64,000 nucleotides of DNA from Chlamydomonas reinhardtii (Eukaryota; Chlorophyta; Chlorophyceae; Chlamydomonadales; Chlamydomonadaceae), in assembly GCF_000002595.2 (NCBI RefSeq), contig NC_057009.1:7403335-7467334 (forward strand), written 5' to 3'. Both the position numbers and the translations under genes were made by a program. The notes under the pieces were generated by a model. The model worked only from the letters and a program-made list of their open reading frames with translations, was not told the DNA's origin and ran no database searches. This document shows positions 33,171-46,230 of this stretch, one piece after another (position 1 is the first letter of the stretch; every line of letters starts with the position of its first letter).

Positions 33171-35767
33171 ATGTGCATAGAACAGCTGCAGCACGGCATT
33201 GATAAAACACTGTTAGGCGGTGTCGCATGGATTGTGACTGGAATTATGTACGGATGAACTGGGCGCGCCGGAGCGCACGTGACCAATCTGTTTGAAATGA
33301 ACGTCATGACTTTGACGCTGTGGAACTGCTGTTGAACATTACGTGCAGGGGAGCATGGTATGTGTAGGCTAACGCGCCAGGCTGAGCATTATCAGATTGG
33401 TCAAAAGCATCTGGGTACCGGATCAGACGAGTGGTGGTACAGTCGGCTGTCAACCTTGTTTGCCTCCTGCCGTGTACCTGCCACTTTATACGCACAACAC
33501 CTCAGTAGTGAGCAGCACGTGAGCTGACGTGGTAAGGGCGTCTTGCATTGTACAAGACTGTGTGAACAACTGCTCTGGTGTGCGAGTATGTTGCTCTGTA
33601 TTGTGATCAAGTTCAATGGGCTTTGTGGCGTCTGTGCTGCCTGGGAATTCGGCCACACGGCCAACATGCATACTTGTCGTTGATCTGGATTTGCCGTGTA
33701 GAAATACGATAAGAAGTTAGTCCTGACATTGTACAGCGCGGAGTAGGAATGTGCGCATCAAGTAGATGGCAGGGCTGATTAGTCTGGCAGCGGGTACCGT
33801 ATGTTCGAGATAGAATCCCCTCGCGCAGAATGGGCTGCGCTCAGCCCATGACACTTGTCTGTTGCAACACACTGGCTGGAAAGCCTCCCAAAGGCTGCAG
33901 TGCACGCAGGGAGCGCATGATGGATGCATGTAAACCAGGCGGACTTCGATTCCATGATCCATGGACAAAAACCGCTGGGTGGGAACTTTGCATTCGGGTA
34001 ACGCAGGAGCAGGGAAATTGAACTGTAAAGGGCCCGCATACGGTACTGAGCGCATTTGGGGTCCTGTTAATGTGATAGTGGCATACGGTAGTGCATGCGT
34101 CACAGGTTCAGCAGGCCTGCTGCACAACATTACGAACCTGCGCCATCATGCCCTCACGGTCTCCCACACTCCCACCCCCCGTTCGTAAAATGAGTACGGA
34201 AACCGCGAACCCAAACTAGCCCCTCCGCCATCCACGTGCGCATACCATACTTGCGTGCTGGCATGACAGCATGTCGGGCTTCAGAGTGATCTCCGTGTAT
34301 TGTCGCATTCACATGGGTTACCGGTCCGTCACGCTCGATATTGCTGCCCATATCACCCCGACCAGCACTGCCAAGCGCAAGCGGTGCTGCTGCCTATGCC
34401 ATCGCCATGGCCACCGCCACCCCCGTGAGCAATTGCAGAACCAGTCACTTGGTGTATCAGTGACGGACTGCGTGGCTGCGCAGGTGCCCTTGGAGGTGCC
34501 GCCTCCAGCTACGGGGCGCACATGAGGGCTGGCGCAACGGAGGAGCAGCTGGCGTCCAGCAGGAGCATTCGTTACTGCACCCAGTCCCAGCTTTCGTATC
34601 CGCATGTCATGGGGCAGCCTGGTCCCTCCGCCGTGATGCAGGTCGCACCAAGAAACCCGTGGAGGAGCTGTTTATGACAGAGGGTGCGATTAAGCATCGG
34701 GAGACGGGAGTGTAGAGCGAACGCGCCGCCGTTGGCTGAATCTGAAACTGCGGCACGGCGGCACAGCGGCTCGCTGGCAGAGAGCGGACACGGAAGTGCC
34801 GCCAAAAGCAAAAGGAGGCGAAGAAGAAGGTGGAGAAGGAGAGAAGAAGCAGAAGAAGAGACGGGATTTGGGAGGGAATCCCGTCGTGACTTGTCCCGAA
34901 GCTGTCCCGACGGTGGGCTGCAAGGGCGATCTGCCTCGCTGCATTTCATTGGGCAAACACAGCACGGCCATGTCGCCACGACCAGGAAGGTTGAAGCATA
35001 CCCGCACATTCGGGGCCTCAGCCCGCCAAGGTCAGGGGCCCCTGGTTGGGGTGAATTCAACCGCCACGCGTGCCTCGCTCCTCGAGCACCCAACCCTATC
35101 GCACATTGCTCCTGGCTTTCAACCGGCCATGAGCTGCTGCTCTCACGGACTTCGTGTGACCGGAGTATTCTTCTCGCTCGGAGCTGACGAAAAGCGCGAG
35201 GGCATCAACCTTGTTCCTGTACACCGACGGCGAAGTCACCAAAGCCGCTCAACCTCAGGGTGAAATGACATGGCTGTATTATGTTTGCTCATAATAGGGA
35301 TGCTGAGGGTCGAGTCTCGCCTAACGCCTCATCGCTCGGACCATGCGCGGGAAGAGAAGATGAAACTTCAGCTGGTCGGGTTTAAGCCTCATAAAATCAA
35401 TCCTTTACTCAGAAGGCGCTTGGTAGTATCACTACGCTGTCAAGTAAGAACGGGACTAAGCTTCAAGCTACTGCGCCCAGGCGAGGCGTTCGTCAGCTGC
35501 AACCGTGCTCCCTCTAAACACAATTATGGACGTTGGGACATACTGCTCGCTCAGAAATTAAAGCTTTAGCGGTAAGGGAAGCAGAACTTACTCTTTTGGC
35601 AGCATCAATCCTTCTGTAGGAAGGTCCCGGCTTTGGTCTAGGCACCCTGAACCTTCCTTACGTCAATTGCAGGCTTGCGGCCTTCACGGCTTTGCCCAAG
35701 AGTCCTGTTTGGCGCGCTCGGCATTGCCTGTTACAGTGCGGTCCGTGGCCTGCGGTTGTTCGCCATA
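33171..35767. other. Spacer between the two VARL-like genes
   Basis: This holds the 3'UTR of copy A, with a candidate TGTAA at 33929-33933, and presumably the promoter of copy B. An open frame at 34796-35263 encodes a Lys/Glu-rich start (KAKGGEEEGGEGEKKQKKRR) but lacks an ATG start and exon support. No third paralogue is visible. Confidence 0.45.
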
Positions 35768-38700
35768 ATGACATCTGGCAGCAGTGTGGGGCGGCGCCCT
35801 ATGGTAAGAGTTCGAAGCATGGAAAGACCCGCGTCTTGGCGGTAGCAATGGACAGCACTTGCTCGCTCGCTCGCTCGCTCGCTGTGACGAGCGTCGAAGC
35901 GTGCTTGAAGGAGTGCGCGGCGTTGCTCTATCTTGCGGTTGCCTGGCCCGCTTAAGACGGTCAGTGTTTCAAGCGTCGCAGCCAGTCCGACCAGCGGTTG
36001 GCCCCACGTGTCCTAGCTTCCGAGCCCCCGGCACTCTTTCTTTGCCCGTCCGCAAACACGGCTTTGCCCTGCCCCGCCTTGACCTGACCCAACCCACAGG
36101 GCTTCTTTGGGCCCTTCAATAAGTGGTGGAGTAAATTCTTCCTGGACCACGGCCGGCGCCCGAGCAAGACCGACATAGAGGCGTGAGTCGGGGGAGTCAT
36201 CGGACACTGCAAAACCATTTACGGACGTCTGCACACCCACGGTTTAACGCGCAGAAACGATTTCTTTCGATCTGCAGGTGGCGCGCGGACAATATGTCAT
36301 GGAGACCGGAACTGACGGTGCGTGGAGGGGGACACGCCGCACACGAGCAGTATTGGGGAGGGTGCGGTGGCAGGAGGCTGTCAGGAAGCAAGGACACCGC
36401 ACCCGCAGACTTACGAGCTCAACCCGTTTGTGTCCACATGCGCAGGTAGAAGACATTGTCCAGCACTCGAAAGGCCGTCGTGACCCGGAGAAGAACCGGT
36501 GAGCGGGACAGTGCCCCAGACTAGGTTTCAGCTAGGGTTGCATGCCAGCCTGGCACTGACTGTGGGCTTTAGGTTTACCGCAGAAACCGCCAGCCCAGTT
36601 GCGCGCCTTGCATGGCCTCGTATGTGTGCAGGCAATACTTTGTGGAATATCGGCGTAAGATGAAGGCGGCAGCCAAGAAACCCACACGCAGGTGAGGTTT
36701 GCGGTAACGCATGTGGCGGCCGCACTTGCCGTTACCATGTGGGTCGCAGCCCGCGAGGTCACAGGCTCAGAACCATCATGCGACACAGCGATGGAGGAGC
36801 GGAGGCTGTTCACGTGTGTATCAAACAACGGCAGCCAGCCGGATGGACACGGCAAGAAACACCCCTCTGTTTCTGGTGCCACTTCCTGACATGACTTCAT
36901 GCGGTGTAAATTGCGCTGGCGCAACGCAGGGCGTCACGCCGGCGGCGGCGCAGCGGCGGTGCGGCGGCGGCGGCACGTGACGTTGACTTGGACGAGGAGG
37001 ATGAGGAGCTGGCGGAGGGCGCCGAGGAGGAGGAAGACGAGGAGGTGCAGGGGCCGGGGCAGGCAGCGGAGGGTGCCGCAGCGCAGCTGGAAGTGGAAGC
37101 GGAGGGCCCGATGGCCTCACACGCGGAGGAAGCTGCCGCCGCGGCGGAGCGCTCGGAGCAGGGTCTGCCCGCCTTGCAAGGCGGGTCTGTCCTGTCTGCT
37201 CTGCCCACTCGGGCTCCCGGTGCAGCGGGAGTGGAGGCGTTGCGGGGCTGCGCACCTGAGCCTGATGCCCTGCGTGTGCCAGCCGAACGCGGCAAGTGCA
37301 GCTCGATCGGAGCTGGTGCTTCCTCTAGCTCGGTAAGCCGCCCAGGCAGTTGCGCGGGGGGGGGGAGGGGGGCTTCCTGTGCGCGCGCACGGGCTGCTGT
37401 TGGTGGATGCAACACACATGCAACGCACGTGCGCAGGTGCCGTCCGCCTCTGAGGGCGAGAGCATTCTGCCCAATGGCCCTGCCGCCGCCGTCATCAGCG
37501 CGGCCGCCGCCGCGGCTGCGGCGGCCGCCGCCACCCTGGACGCCACGGACTCGGCCGCCGATGAAGCCGTGTACTGGCCCGGCGGGCAGCTAGAGCCCAG
37601 GAGCGCGCAGCTGTCCTGCCACGCGTCGCCGCTTCATGGCGATATGCTGGCTGGCGCCGGCGCTCTCCCTAGCCACTTCGCTGCGGTCGCGGCATCTCGC
37701 GCCGCGTCGTCGGCCCTGCCCGCCGTGCACCTGCCCGAGGTCGCGCTACCACCCAGCGCGGCTGCCGCGATGCATGGTGCCGTGCCGCTAGGCCTGGCAC
37801 CGCGGGGCGCGCACTCCCTAGTGGGCCTGGTGACTCAAATCGCCATGCGCCGCACCCGCGGGCCCTCCACCTCCGCGCTGCTCCGCCGCGGCAGCGCCGC
37901 GCCGGTGTGCGGCGGAGGCGAGGGCGGTATCGGCGGCGGTCTCAGCCACCAGGGCAGCATCAGCGTAACGAGCGCCGCCGCCAGCGATGCGCCGCTGCCG
38001 CCGGAGACTCTCCTGGGCTTGCTGGGACCGGCCGACTTCGGTGGTGCATGGGGTTGTGGCGGCCTGGGCCCGTCATCGTGGGCCGCGGACTGGGACTCCC
38101 ACTCCAGCTGGCCTGCGGAGGTGGGCGCAGCAGCCGCGGCGCTGGCGGGCTGCGAGGCTGCCACAGCCGCATGCGGCAGCGGCGTGCCGACCTGGGCAGA
38201 CCTGGGCAGCAGCAGCAGCTGCGGTGACGGCAGCGCAGTCGACATGGCTCGGGTGGGGAGCAGCGCGGGGCCATTGGAGCTGGCGAGGTTTGCGACTGCG
38301 CCCATCCTGCCGCCACTGAGTTCGGCGGCCGCGTGCGCGGCCGCTGCAGCCGCTGCAACCGCGGCTGCGGCCAAGCCACCGGCCACGTCGGCGAGCGCGA
38401 TACCTCTGGACCCGGCGCGACTAATGTGCGGCAGCATGAAGCGGCCCCTAGACCTAGCACACGCCCCTAGCGCCACAAGCCTCACGGCTCTGGCAGAGGT
38501 CCAGGGCGGGCCGGAGGAGTCGCTTGCGAAGCAGCGCCGTCAGGGGATCCGCATGCAGCGGCGGCTAGAGCAGCGCCAGCTTCAGCACCAGCCGTCCGAG
38601 GTCCTGGTGTCGCCGAATGTCTGCGGCGAGGGCAGCAGCACCAGCATATCGGCTCCGGGTATAGAAGCGGCTACTACGGGCCTGCAGCACGCGTCATGGC

Positions 38701-39659
38701 CATTTGCACACAACCAGCAGCAGCCGCACGCCCGAAACGACCCCAGCAGCGGCGGCGGCATCACGCACTGCCAGCTCCACCTGCATTGCGACATGCGCCT
38801 GCTGCCGCAGCTGTCACCGGCGCCGTGTGAGCCCGCACCCGCTCTGCCGGCGGGCCTGTCCGGCGCAGCAGGCTACGCTGGTGCCGCCAGCTGCAGGCAT
38901 TACGCCAGCGCTGGCCTGCCCGCCTATGGAGTGGCCGGTAACGGGCTGCTGGTGCACCAAAGCCAGGCTGCCAGTACGCTGGCGGCGCTGCCGCTCAGCA
39001 TCGCCTCAGGCAGTGAGCTCCAGCGTGGTGTGTCGCCCACGCTCCCGGCTGAGCCGGCGCCCTGCCCAATGCCCGCCTTCTTCATGATGAATGGCTACGG
39101 CTGCACATACGATGCGCCGTCGGTGCTGGTGCGCTCCAGCAACCTCGTCGCCGCGACTGCTCCGCAGGTGCTGCAACAGCACGGCCGCGGCCCGGGCACG
39201 TCACTGTGGGAATGCGAGGGCGCAGAGGAGCAGGCGCAGCTCTGCCGCGGCGTCGCGCCCGCCGCCTTCGCCTTCGGAGCGGCGCCCGCTGCTGCTGCAG
39301 AGGCTGCGGCGCGCGCTGCGGATGAGGAGGCGGGGGCGGATGCCCTTGGCTGGTTGGACAGCGTGCTGGTTGACCCCGAGGCATTCGACGCCATTGCCTG
39401 CGCCTCTCCGCGGGCGGCAGCGGGCCCTGTGCAGGGCGCCTGCTTCAGCTCGCCATTCCTGTCCCGGCAGACTCCGGAGCAGCACGAGCAGCAGCTGCTG
39501 CAGCAGGGGCACGGCGCGGGCGCGGGCGCGGGCGCCAGTAGCTGTGGCGGCGACCAGCACGTGGATGGCGGTGATGGCATTCTGCTGTGCAGCGACAGAC
39601 TGTTGTCGCTGAGCAGCGGTGGCTGCGGCAACAGCAGCGGAGTCTTCATTCTTGTGTAG
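35768..39659 (+). CDS. VARL/SAND-like (RegA/RLS-type) putative transcription regulator, copy B
   Basis: Seven exons give about 965 residues: 35768-35803, 36100-36182, 36278-36317, 36446-36498, 36632-36691, 36930-37332 and 37437-39659. The first exon, MTSGSSVGRRPM, is short but joins in phase 0 and restores the RRPxG motif seen in copy A. The domain then reads GFFGPFNKWWSKFF, RRPSKTDIEAWRADN, MSWRPELTVEDIVQHSKG and NRQYFVEYRRKMK. A basic run (ASRRRRRSGG) and an acidic run (LDEEDEELAEGAEEEEDEE) follow, then a very long Ala/Gly/Ser/Gln tail. The tail carries SWPFAHNQQQPHA (645-657) and LDSVLVD near its end. The intron before W in IEAW is at the same place and phase as in copy A. It is a tandem paralogue of copy A with extra introns and a longer tail. 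Function as a regulator is inferred. Confidence 0.7.
35861..35883. repeat. (GCTC)n tetranucleotide tract
   Basis: Five to six GCTC units lie in the first intron of VARL-like gene B. Confidence 0.9.
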
Positions 39660-41446
39660 GATTGCGAAGCTATTCTTCCTTTCGTGACACGGGCGGACGG
39701 GCACAGGTGGATGCATGTACTTTGGCTGCCTGAATAACGGGCCCCAGCACCTGAAGGCTCATGTTTGGGGAAAGTGCTCGGCTGGGTCGGTGTTCGTTAT
39801 CGGCGCATGTGTCACGACGTCTGCGCGAGAGAGAGCGCTTGTTGGGGCTCCCGTACGGTCGAGGTGCTCCTTGCAACTCTGTCCACAAGAAACATAACCC
39901 AGACAACAGGCGGTGTGGCAGCAAGCCAACATGGGCTGCCGCTGATGGAGCCTGCGTAACTTATCGTGTGATGTTCTGTGCTGACGTGAAGAAGACGGCA
40001 ACTGTGACCAATCCAAGCGACCACCTGACGTCCGATGTTATCGCACCTATTTTTATGCATGGGGTTGTGAGCTGCTGGCTTGGGCCGCCCACGTGATATG
40101 GTGAAGGCAGCTCGACTGCCTCCGGCGATGTGGCCTGTGCTAGCAATGTTATCGTTGTTCGCGTGCCTGTGTGCGGCTTTCGTGGCGCATGGTACGGTGT
40201 GTACATTTGTTCTCGGGATGCTGATGGGCCGTGGGCACTGTTGCGGCATGGTGGGCGTTTGCTCCCAATAGGCGATGCATTAGAACTGCAGGGGAAACGC
40301 GCGCACTGCTGGTTCCAGGCACTGAAGTGTGGCTTCTCAAATTGTTCTTCGCAGCTGACGTAGGCAGATGTTGCAGTGGCACTGCTGGAACGATGTGGGC
40401 GACGCCGGTGATTCCCGGCGGCGATGGTTCACACAGCTGTGGCCCTTCGCAATTGGCTGCAGGAGTGCCCTGTCCGCTGCTAGGTGTCAGTTTGTCATCT
40501 GGCGCGATGCTGTATTATAACGACGTGTCGTGAGCTTCCAAACGTGGGACTCCTGGCGAGTGCACATCTGCACGCGTTACAGTGGTGCCCGCAAGTCTGG
40601 TCTCACAACACCATAAAGGCAGGCGCATGGTTTTGCTTTGATCAGGGGTTGAGACGTGTTGGAGCATGAAATCCAGCGGGAAGCTGGCGGTGAGTGGAAG
40701 GCCACTGCATTTCACAACGTAGCGCATATCACATCCAACAAGCTGCGCCTCAGGTGTTGGACGTCTGAGGGAGTCACATGCTGCAAGGGGACGAGTAAGA
40801 GAGGCGTAGGAAACTAGCAAGCTGTCGGCAGACCGGGCAGGAGTCCTGGTTACGGCAAGCTCTTTAGGTCGGGTATTGCACGGTAGATGATGATATACTA
40901 GCTAACGCATCGGATGTCGGGTGTGCAATGCGCACACGCCCTGGGACGCTGTGACTCCGTACAGGTCGGGTCGACAGAATACAACATAGAGATTTCGCGG
41001 ACAGGCAGCGGAGATTTAGGGGTTGGCTGGAGGCTGGCAGGGGAAGATGTGCGTGCCTTGGGACGTGCCACTGGGATACCTGCAACGATGACATCAACGT
41101 CTGTGCCCCCACCAACATATTACGGTGGGGTGTGCTGTGTCGGAGAATGAATGAAGCCGTGGGCGCAGTCGCCACGGGCGGGTGCCGGAGAGTTATATCA
41201 TCCGTATGGGCTGTGGGGCAGGCGCTGTGCTCTTTCCTCATTCATTCAGTACCGATAGAGGCCACGAGTTGACTGGTGGGCTGCTGCAAAGTGCCGAATG
41301 AGGCAATGTGATGGAAGCATGAAGCTCATGCTTGACCAGGCCGGGAACGACCCCTTCCCTGGGTCTTGCCTGCGGCCAGAGCAATCCGACGCGCATACCG
41401 TATGTCGACCGGGGGAATGCATTCTTATTAGGGCGGCAAGATATTT
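39660..41446. other. 3' flank of VARL-like gene B, no gene seen
   Basis: About 1.8 kb of lower-GC sequence. Small open frames exist, for example a hydrophobic 57-codon frame beginning near 40098, but none has exon structure or a recognisable motif. No TGTAA was found close to the gene. Confidence 0.4.
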
Positions 41447-41512
41447 GTTAATGCCTATTGCATGTAAATAGGCGGCGGGGAAAATTCGGGCGGAGCGAGA
41501 GGTGCCTTCGCT
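41447..41512 (+). repeat. Dispersed repeat module R1, copy 1
   Basis: CCTATTGCATGTAAATAGGC followed by GGCGGGGAAAATTCGG and CGGAGCGAGAGG matches 60036-60103 (CCTATTGTAGAAAAATAGAC, GGCAGGGAAAACTCGG, CGGAGCGAGAAG). In both places module R2 follows about 0.5-0.6 kb downstream. Confidence 0.75.
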
Positions 41513-42088
41513 TGCATATGGCTCCACAGGTGTATCGGAAGGCCACGACGATTCCACGGCGTGGAGTAAATGGGGTGGTCTGGTCAGGTGCGGCGATGAA
41601 GTGGCGGGAGCAAGCGCTACCACCTGTAACCCCCGCCGCTCCACCCTGTTCAGTAACAGTGCCCTGTGCTATCGCCTGGGACTTAGCCTGTTCGCCAACC
41701 TGTCCCTTTGCATGTCCTGTCTTTGATGCAGCCCAGACGCCCGCACCTGACCTGGACAGCAGGCAGGCGCGGTGTATGTGCTGCCCCAGTCACTCGTGTG
41801 TCACCGGATGTTTGCTGGCTTCTTGTGCCTCTCATGAATTACGTGTGCTGTCAGATTTAGAATCCAAGCACAGTGTCACACAGGGGAGGTGTCACGCACT
41901 AGACAGGCGTGGAAAGCCGGGAACGTGACGATTATCAGTTACATGGGTTCAAAACTTGTGACGCCCTTCACAGCTTTACTCCTTGCGGTCTGGAGGCGTA
42001 ACGTACCGCTGCGTGCCGCTTGTCACGGTCACAGTCACACTCATACGGACACAGGCTTGTCCTTCGTGGGTGGTAGAGTTTGCGTGTA

Positions 42089-42163
42089 CCCATTTGCAGT
42101 CAGTCCTGCCTGATGCTGCGGGGCTCAGCCCATTTCCCAGCTGCACAAAGCTGACACCCTCTT
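42089..42163 (+). repeat. Dispersed repeat module R2, copy 2
   Basis: It shares TTTGCAGTCAGTCCTGCC, TGATGCTGCGGGGCTCAGCC and CCAGCTGCACAAAGCTGACA with 27491-27570 and, in part, 60508-60562. Confidence 0.75.
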
Positions 42164-42261
42164 ATTTGGGCTGGGCCCCCGGAGCTTCGGGCGTGCTTTC
42201 CCCCCAAAACTACTCCGTGGGAATCTACCCGCACCCGTAGTCCTTGGGCTGCGGTGGTGGC

Positions 42262-42390
42262 TGCAGCGGCGGCGCATGGCCTGGGCCCCAGCAGTGGCGT
42301 TCACGTGCGTGGCAGAGGGGCATGCAAGGCAGGTGGAGAACTGCTTGGTCCAGTTTGCGGTCTTTGCCAGTTGGTGAGCATAGCGTGGCA
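42262..42390 (+). repeat. Dispersed repeat module T, copy 2
   Basis: It shares CTGGGCCCCAGCAGTGGCG and the GAGCATAGC region with 25925-26090. No open frame is preserved. Confidence 0.6.
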
Positions 42391-42789
42391 CGGTGTGTGG
42401 TAGGCCGCAGCAGTGAGGAGTGTTGGCTAGAGGAGTTCCTGCTGTTTGGTTGATTGCTGGCTGTGCTCCCTCCCTCCCTTACATGTCGTGCTGGGCACCG
42501 GTGGCGCTGGTGTTCTCCAGGTTGGTTTCGGGCGCATCCTTTCTGGTAGTCCCAACGCCAGCCCGGCCGGCGTCGTCCAGCCCAGCCATCCCAATACAGC
42601 AGCCACCTTCCGTCAGCCAGCCATGGGCACGACCGTCCACAGCGTTTACCGTCGGTTACGAGGTAACATGTGAATTCGCAACTTGCGCTACTGACTGCCT
42701 ACTCTCGTGCCGCCTGCAAGCCCACTCCGCCTTCCGCTCTGGTCTACGTACGCATTAGTTCCGCAACACTCGTCAATAGCTTGGCAGCG

Positions 42790-42855
42790 GGACGCGGCTG
42801 GACACATGGCGGGCGGTGCCCGAACCAACCAGCCTGGCTATGTCCGGGAGATGAG
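42790..42855 (+). repeat. Dispersed repeat module G, copy 2
   Basis: GACGCGGCTGGACACATGG...ACCAACCAGCCTGG...CTATGTCCGGGAGA matches 26483-26550. Confidence 0.7.
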
Positions 42856-42984
42856 GTTGTTTAAAAGTATACTTGGCAAGTCGCCAACCCCTTGCTTGTA
42901 GTCGCAGTGTTACACAAGACGCCGTCGTCTCAAGCGCATTTAACACTCCCACCTTTTCCCTTCCCAGCAGTGCGCCCCCTGTCG

Positions 42985-44195
42985 CTACATCCCGCCGGCG
43001 CCTCCGCTAGCCGGCGTTGCTGAGGGCACCCCCGGCGTGAACGTAGAGACCAGCCCTCCGGGGAGAATGAAGTTGCCGTAAGGCCCGAAGTTTAGAGACG
43101 TGGTCGCGAATCCTGCGGCGTCACCCAGCGACGGGATGCAATGAAGCATGCACTCATGTGCGGTGGCCCTCTCTCCGCGTAGAGCTGCTTGGCCTGAGCG
43201 CTGCATTAGCTCCTCCACCACAACGCAAAGCGCACATGGGATAGAGCAGAACGGGCCTGTGCACAGTGGCCTGCAATCCTGTTGCAATGACCAGGTGTTG
43301 GGCGGGTGACCGCTACTTAGCGAGCGCAGCCTACCCACGCGCCGGGCTTACCCGGGCCAGTGCCTGTCAGCACCCAGTTGGGCTTGTAGGCAACCCTGCA
43401 AGCGGGCATGCGGCGGGGCTGGTGCGTTTGGTGCCCCAGTATCAGACACCGGATTGCTGTTGGCAACACATTACCGCCTGCCCACCACCACAGCCGGGCA
43501 CGCACATGGCTGTCTACACCCCATCCTATACCTCCCCCCCCTGCTTGCTTACCGGTCCGTGGTGGTGGCGCCGCTGCGGGACAGGGCCGTGAGCGTGAGC
43601 GACTGCGGCAGCAGGCGGCCCCAGGGCCCGCGGTCCACCAGGGAGCCCTGGAGGCACAGGGCAGGCATGTGTGTGCGTGTGTGTTGGGGAGGGGGGTTAG
43701 AGCACAGGGAAAAGTAAGCTCGGTGTGTTTTACGTGTGTGTGCGTGTGTGTATATGTGTGTGTGCGTGTGTGTGATGTGTGTGTGTGCGCGCAATGTGCG
43801 TGTGTGCGTGTGTGCACTGTCACCGGGTCGGTCACTGTGACAGCGCCTGCCAGCCGGGGCCCCACCATTCCACTCCCTCTCCCCCTGCTCGTCTCCCCCT
43901 CGCCCCCTTCTCCCTCTCCCCCTTCCCCCAATCAAGCCCACCAGCAGCTGCAGGGCGGTTGTTGCCACGCCGTTGAGGCCGTTAAAAAACAGAGTGCCGG
44001 CGAAGCGCAGGCCGTTGGATGACGTCAGCGCCGAGGTCCGCGTCTGGTCGTACAGGTCCGGCCGGAGGCTGGCGACCACACCGCGCTGAGAGGGGCGGGG
44101 AGCGGTTGGTTGGGCGGTTGGGGTGGTTAGGCAGTCGGGGCGTTTTGGAGTTGAGCGGGGTCGCGATGGCCACGCGTGTGTGTGTGTGTGTGTGT

Positions 44196-44233
<38 letters not shown>

Positions 44234-46145
44234 GTGTGTGTGTGTGTGACTGTGTGCTGCTGCCGCTCGCGCACCTGGGCCACGGACCCAATGCCCGTGT
44301 ACTGCAGGACCGTGGGGTTGTACACGACCTGAGGGCGCGGCGGGGGCAGACCCGTGGGCAGCGGATGCCATGATGATTTTACTGGCGCAGAGTGACCTTC
44401 TGGGCAGGGTTACTGGTGCAGACAGATAGTGGCCATGCAACGAGCAGCGGAGGCAGAGGCGGCGGCGCCGCGGCGGCATGGAGCGGGGCCCGCAGCCACC
44501 CCTTCACCCACAGTCCCGCACCTGGTCAGTCGTTACGCCCAGGAAGGTGACGAGGTCCCGGTCCGCACACAGCAGGAAGTTGTTGGGCTGGCAGTTGGGG
44601 AACAGCTCATTCGCGGCGGTTAGGTTGCTGGCGCCGCCGCCGCCACCTCCAGCTGCGCCACCACCGGTGCCGCTTCCGCCACCACCATTCGCAAGTCCTC
44701 CGGGACTGCCGGCCCCACCCATACCAGGAGCTGCTGCCCCACCACCTGCCCCGCCGCCTGCAGCGCTACCAGCACCCGCGCCGCCGCCTGCACCTCCCGC
44801 CCGCAGCTGCTGCAGCTGCAGAAGCAGGTTGTTCAGCACTGGCGGCCGCGGCTGCCCACTTGCTCCCTGCCGCAGCTGTTGCTTCTGTGACGCGGGTCCG
44901 CCTCCGCCACCTGACGACAAAGCCGAAGCCGGCACGCCGCCATCAAACGGCTGGCCCAGCCCACCGCCGAGGACTCCGGCCATCAGGCGGCGGCGGCGGC
45001 CCTGCGTCGCCGCTGGCTGGCGTCCGCTGGGGCCTCCTGCTGCTAATGTGGCACCGCCGCCAGCACCGCTGCTGCGGGCACTACTGTCACCACCCACCCC
45101 ACCACCAGCACCAGCACCATCTCCATCACCAGCAGCACCGCCACTACCTAATCCTGTGTTGGCATACACGTCCGAGTCGTAGGCGTCATCGGGAATCCAG
45201 CTGGTGGGGGCATCCCCTCCAGCCTTCCCCGCCTGCTGCGCCTGCTGTGCCTGCTGCGCCTGCAGACCGCCGGTCGCCTGCTGACCCCAGAAGGTTGGGT
45301 CCGTCGTTGCCGAGCTCGCTGCCGTGCGCGACAAGCCATTGGCACCCCCAGCATTAACAGCCCTGCCAACACCACCAGTATTGTCAGGTCCTGCCTTTGC
45401 GGCTGCTCCCGCCGCCGCCCCCGCTGCCGCCGTGTCCACCGCCCCGCCTGAAGCACCGGCGGCGGCGGGGAGGCCGCCCCGGCGGTACAAGTCGTACAGT
45501 GCCATCAGCACGTCACGTGAGCTGCTGCCCTGCAGGGAGGTGGGGTCCAAACCCACACCCACGCCCTTGGCTCGCTGCAGCAGCTGGGACAGCAGGGCGG
45601 GGGAGGCCGCGCCCCCGGCCCCTCCTCCTCCTGCCCCTCCTGCTCCTCCGGCTGCGGCGGCTGTGCGTAACAACGCATCGGCAGAGCTGGTGCCACTGCC
45701 GCTGCCACCTGTGCTGCCACCTGTGCTGCCGTCCGTGGCAGCACTGCTACTGCCGCTACTGCTGGTGCCGCTGGGCGGGGCCCAAGAGGAGCCTGCCAGG
45801 AGCTGGGAGGTGAGGGTGTTGGAGCGGATCAACGCCAGCAACTGATCCTCCGTCTGCGGCAGTGGCATCGAGGCCGCCTGCAGGAGCAAGGGGCGACGTG
45901 GAGTACGGTATATGCCCGAGCCCAACGGAGTAGTCATGCATATTGGTAATGTGAGAAAGCCACGAGACAGGCATGTGCGTGGGAGGCAGCAAGTAATGAA
46001 AGGATCAGAAAGGGTAACCGCGAGCAGCGGTGCAGAATGCCAGGCAAGGAAGTATAAATGTCAACGTTATCGAGTTCGCCACATGCGTAACCTCACACAC
46101 GCACCTCTGTCTGCTGCAAGAGGGCCGGCACCAATACAGCTGAGG

Positions 46146-46230
<85 letters not shown>

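Noticed and set aside
34796-35263. Lys/Glu-rich frame between the two VARL-like genes
   Set aside because: It begins at GTG rather than ATG, has no splice context, and its charged part is a simple GAAG/AGGAG-rich tract.
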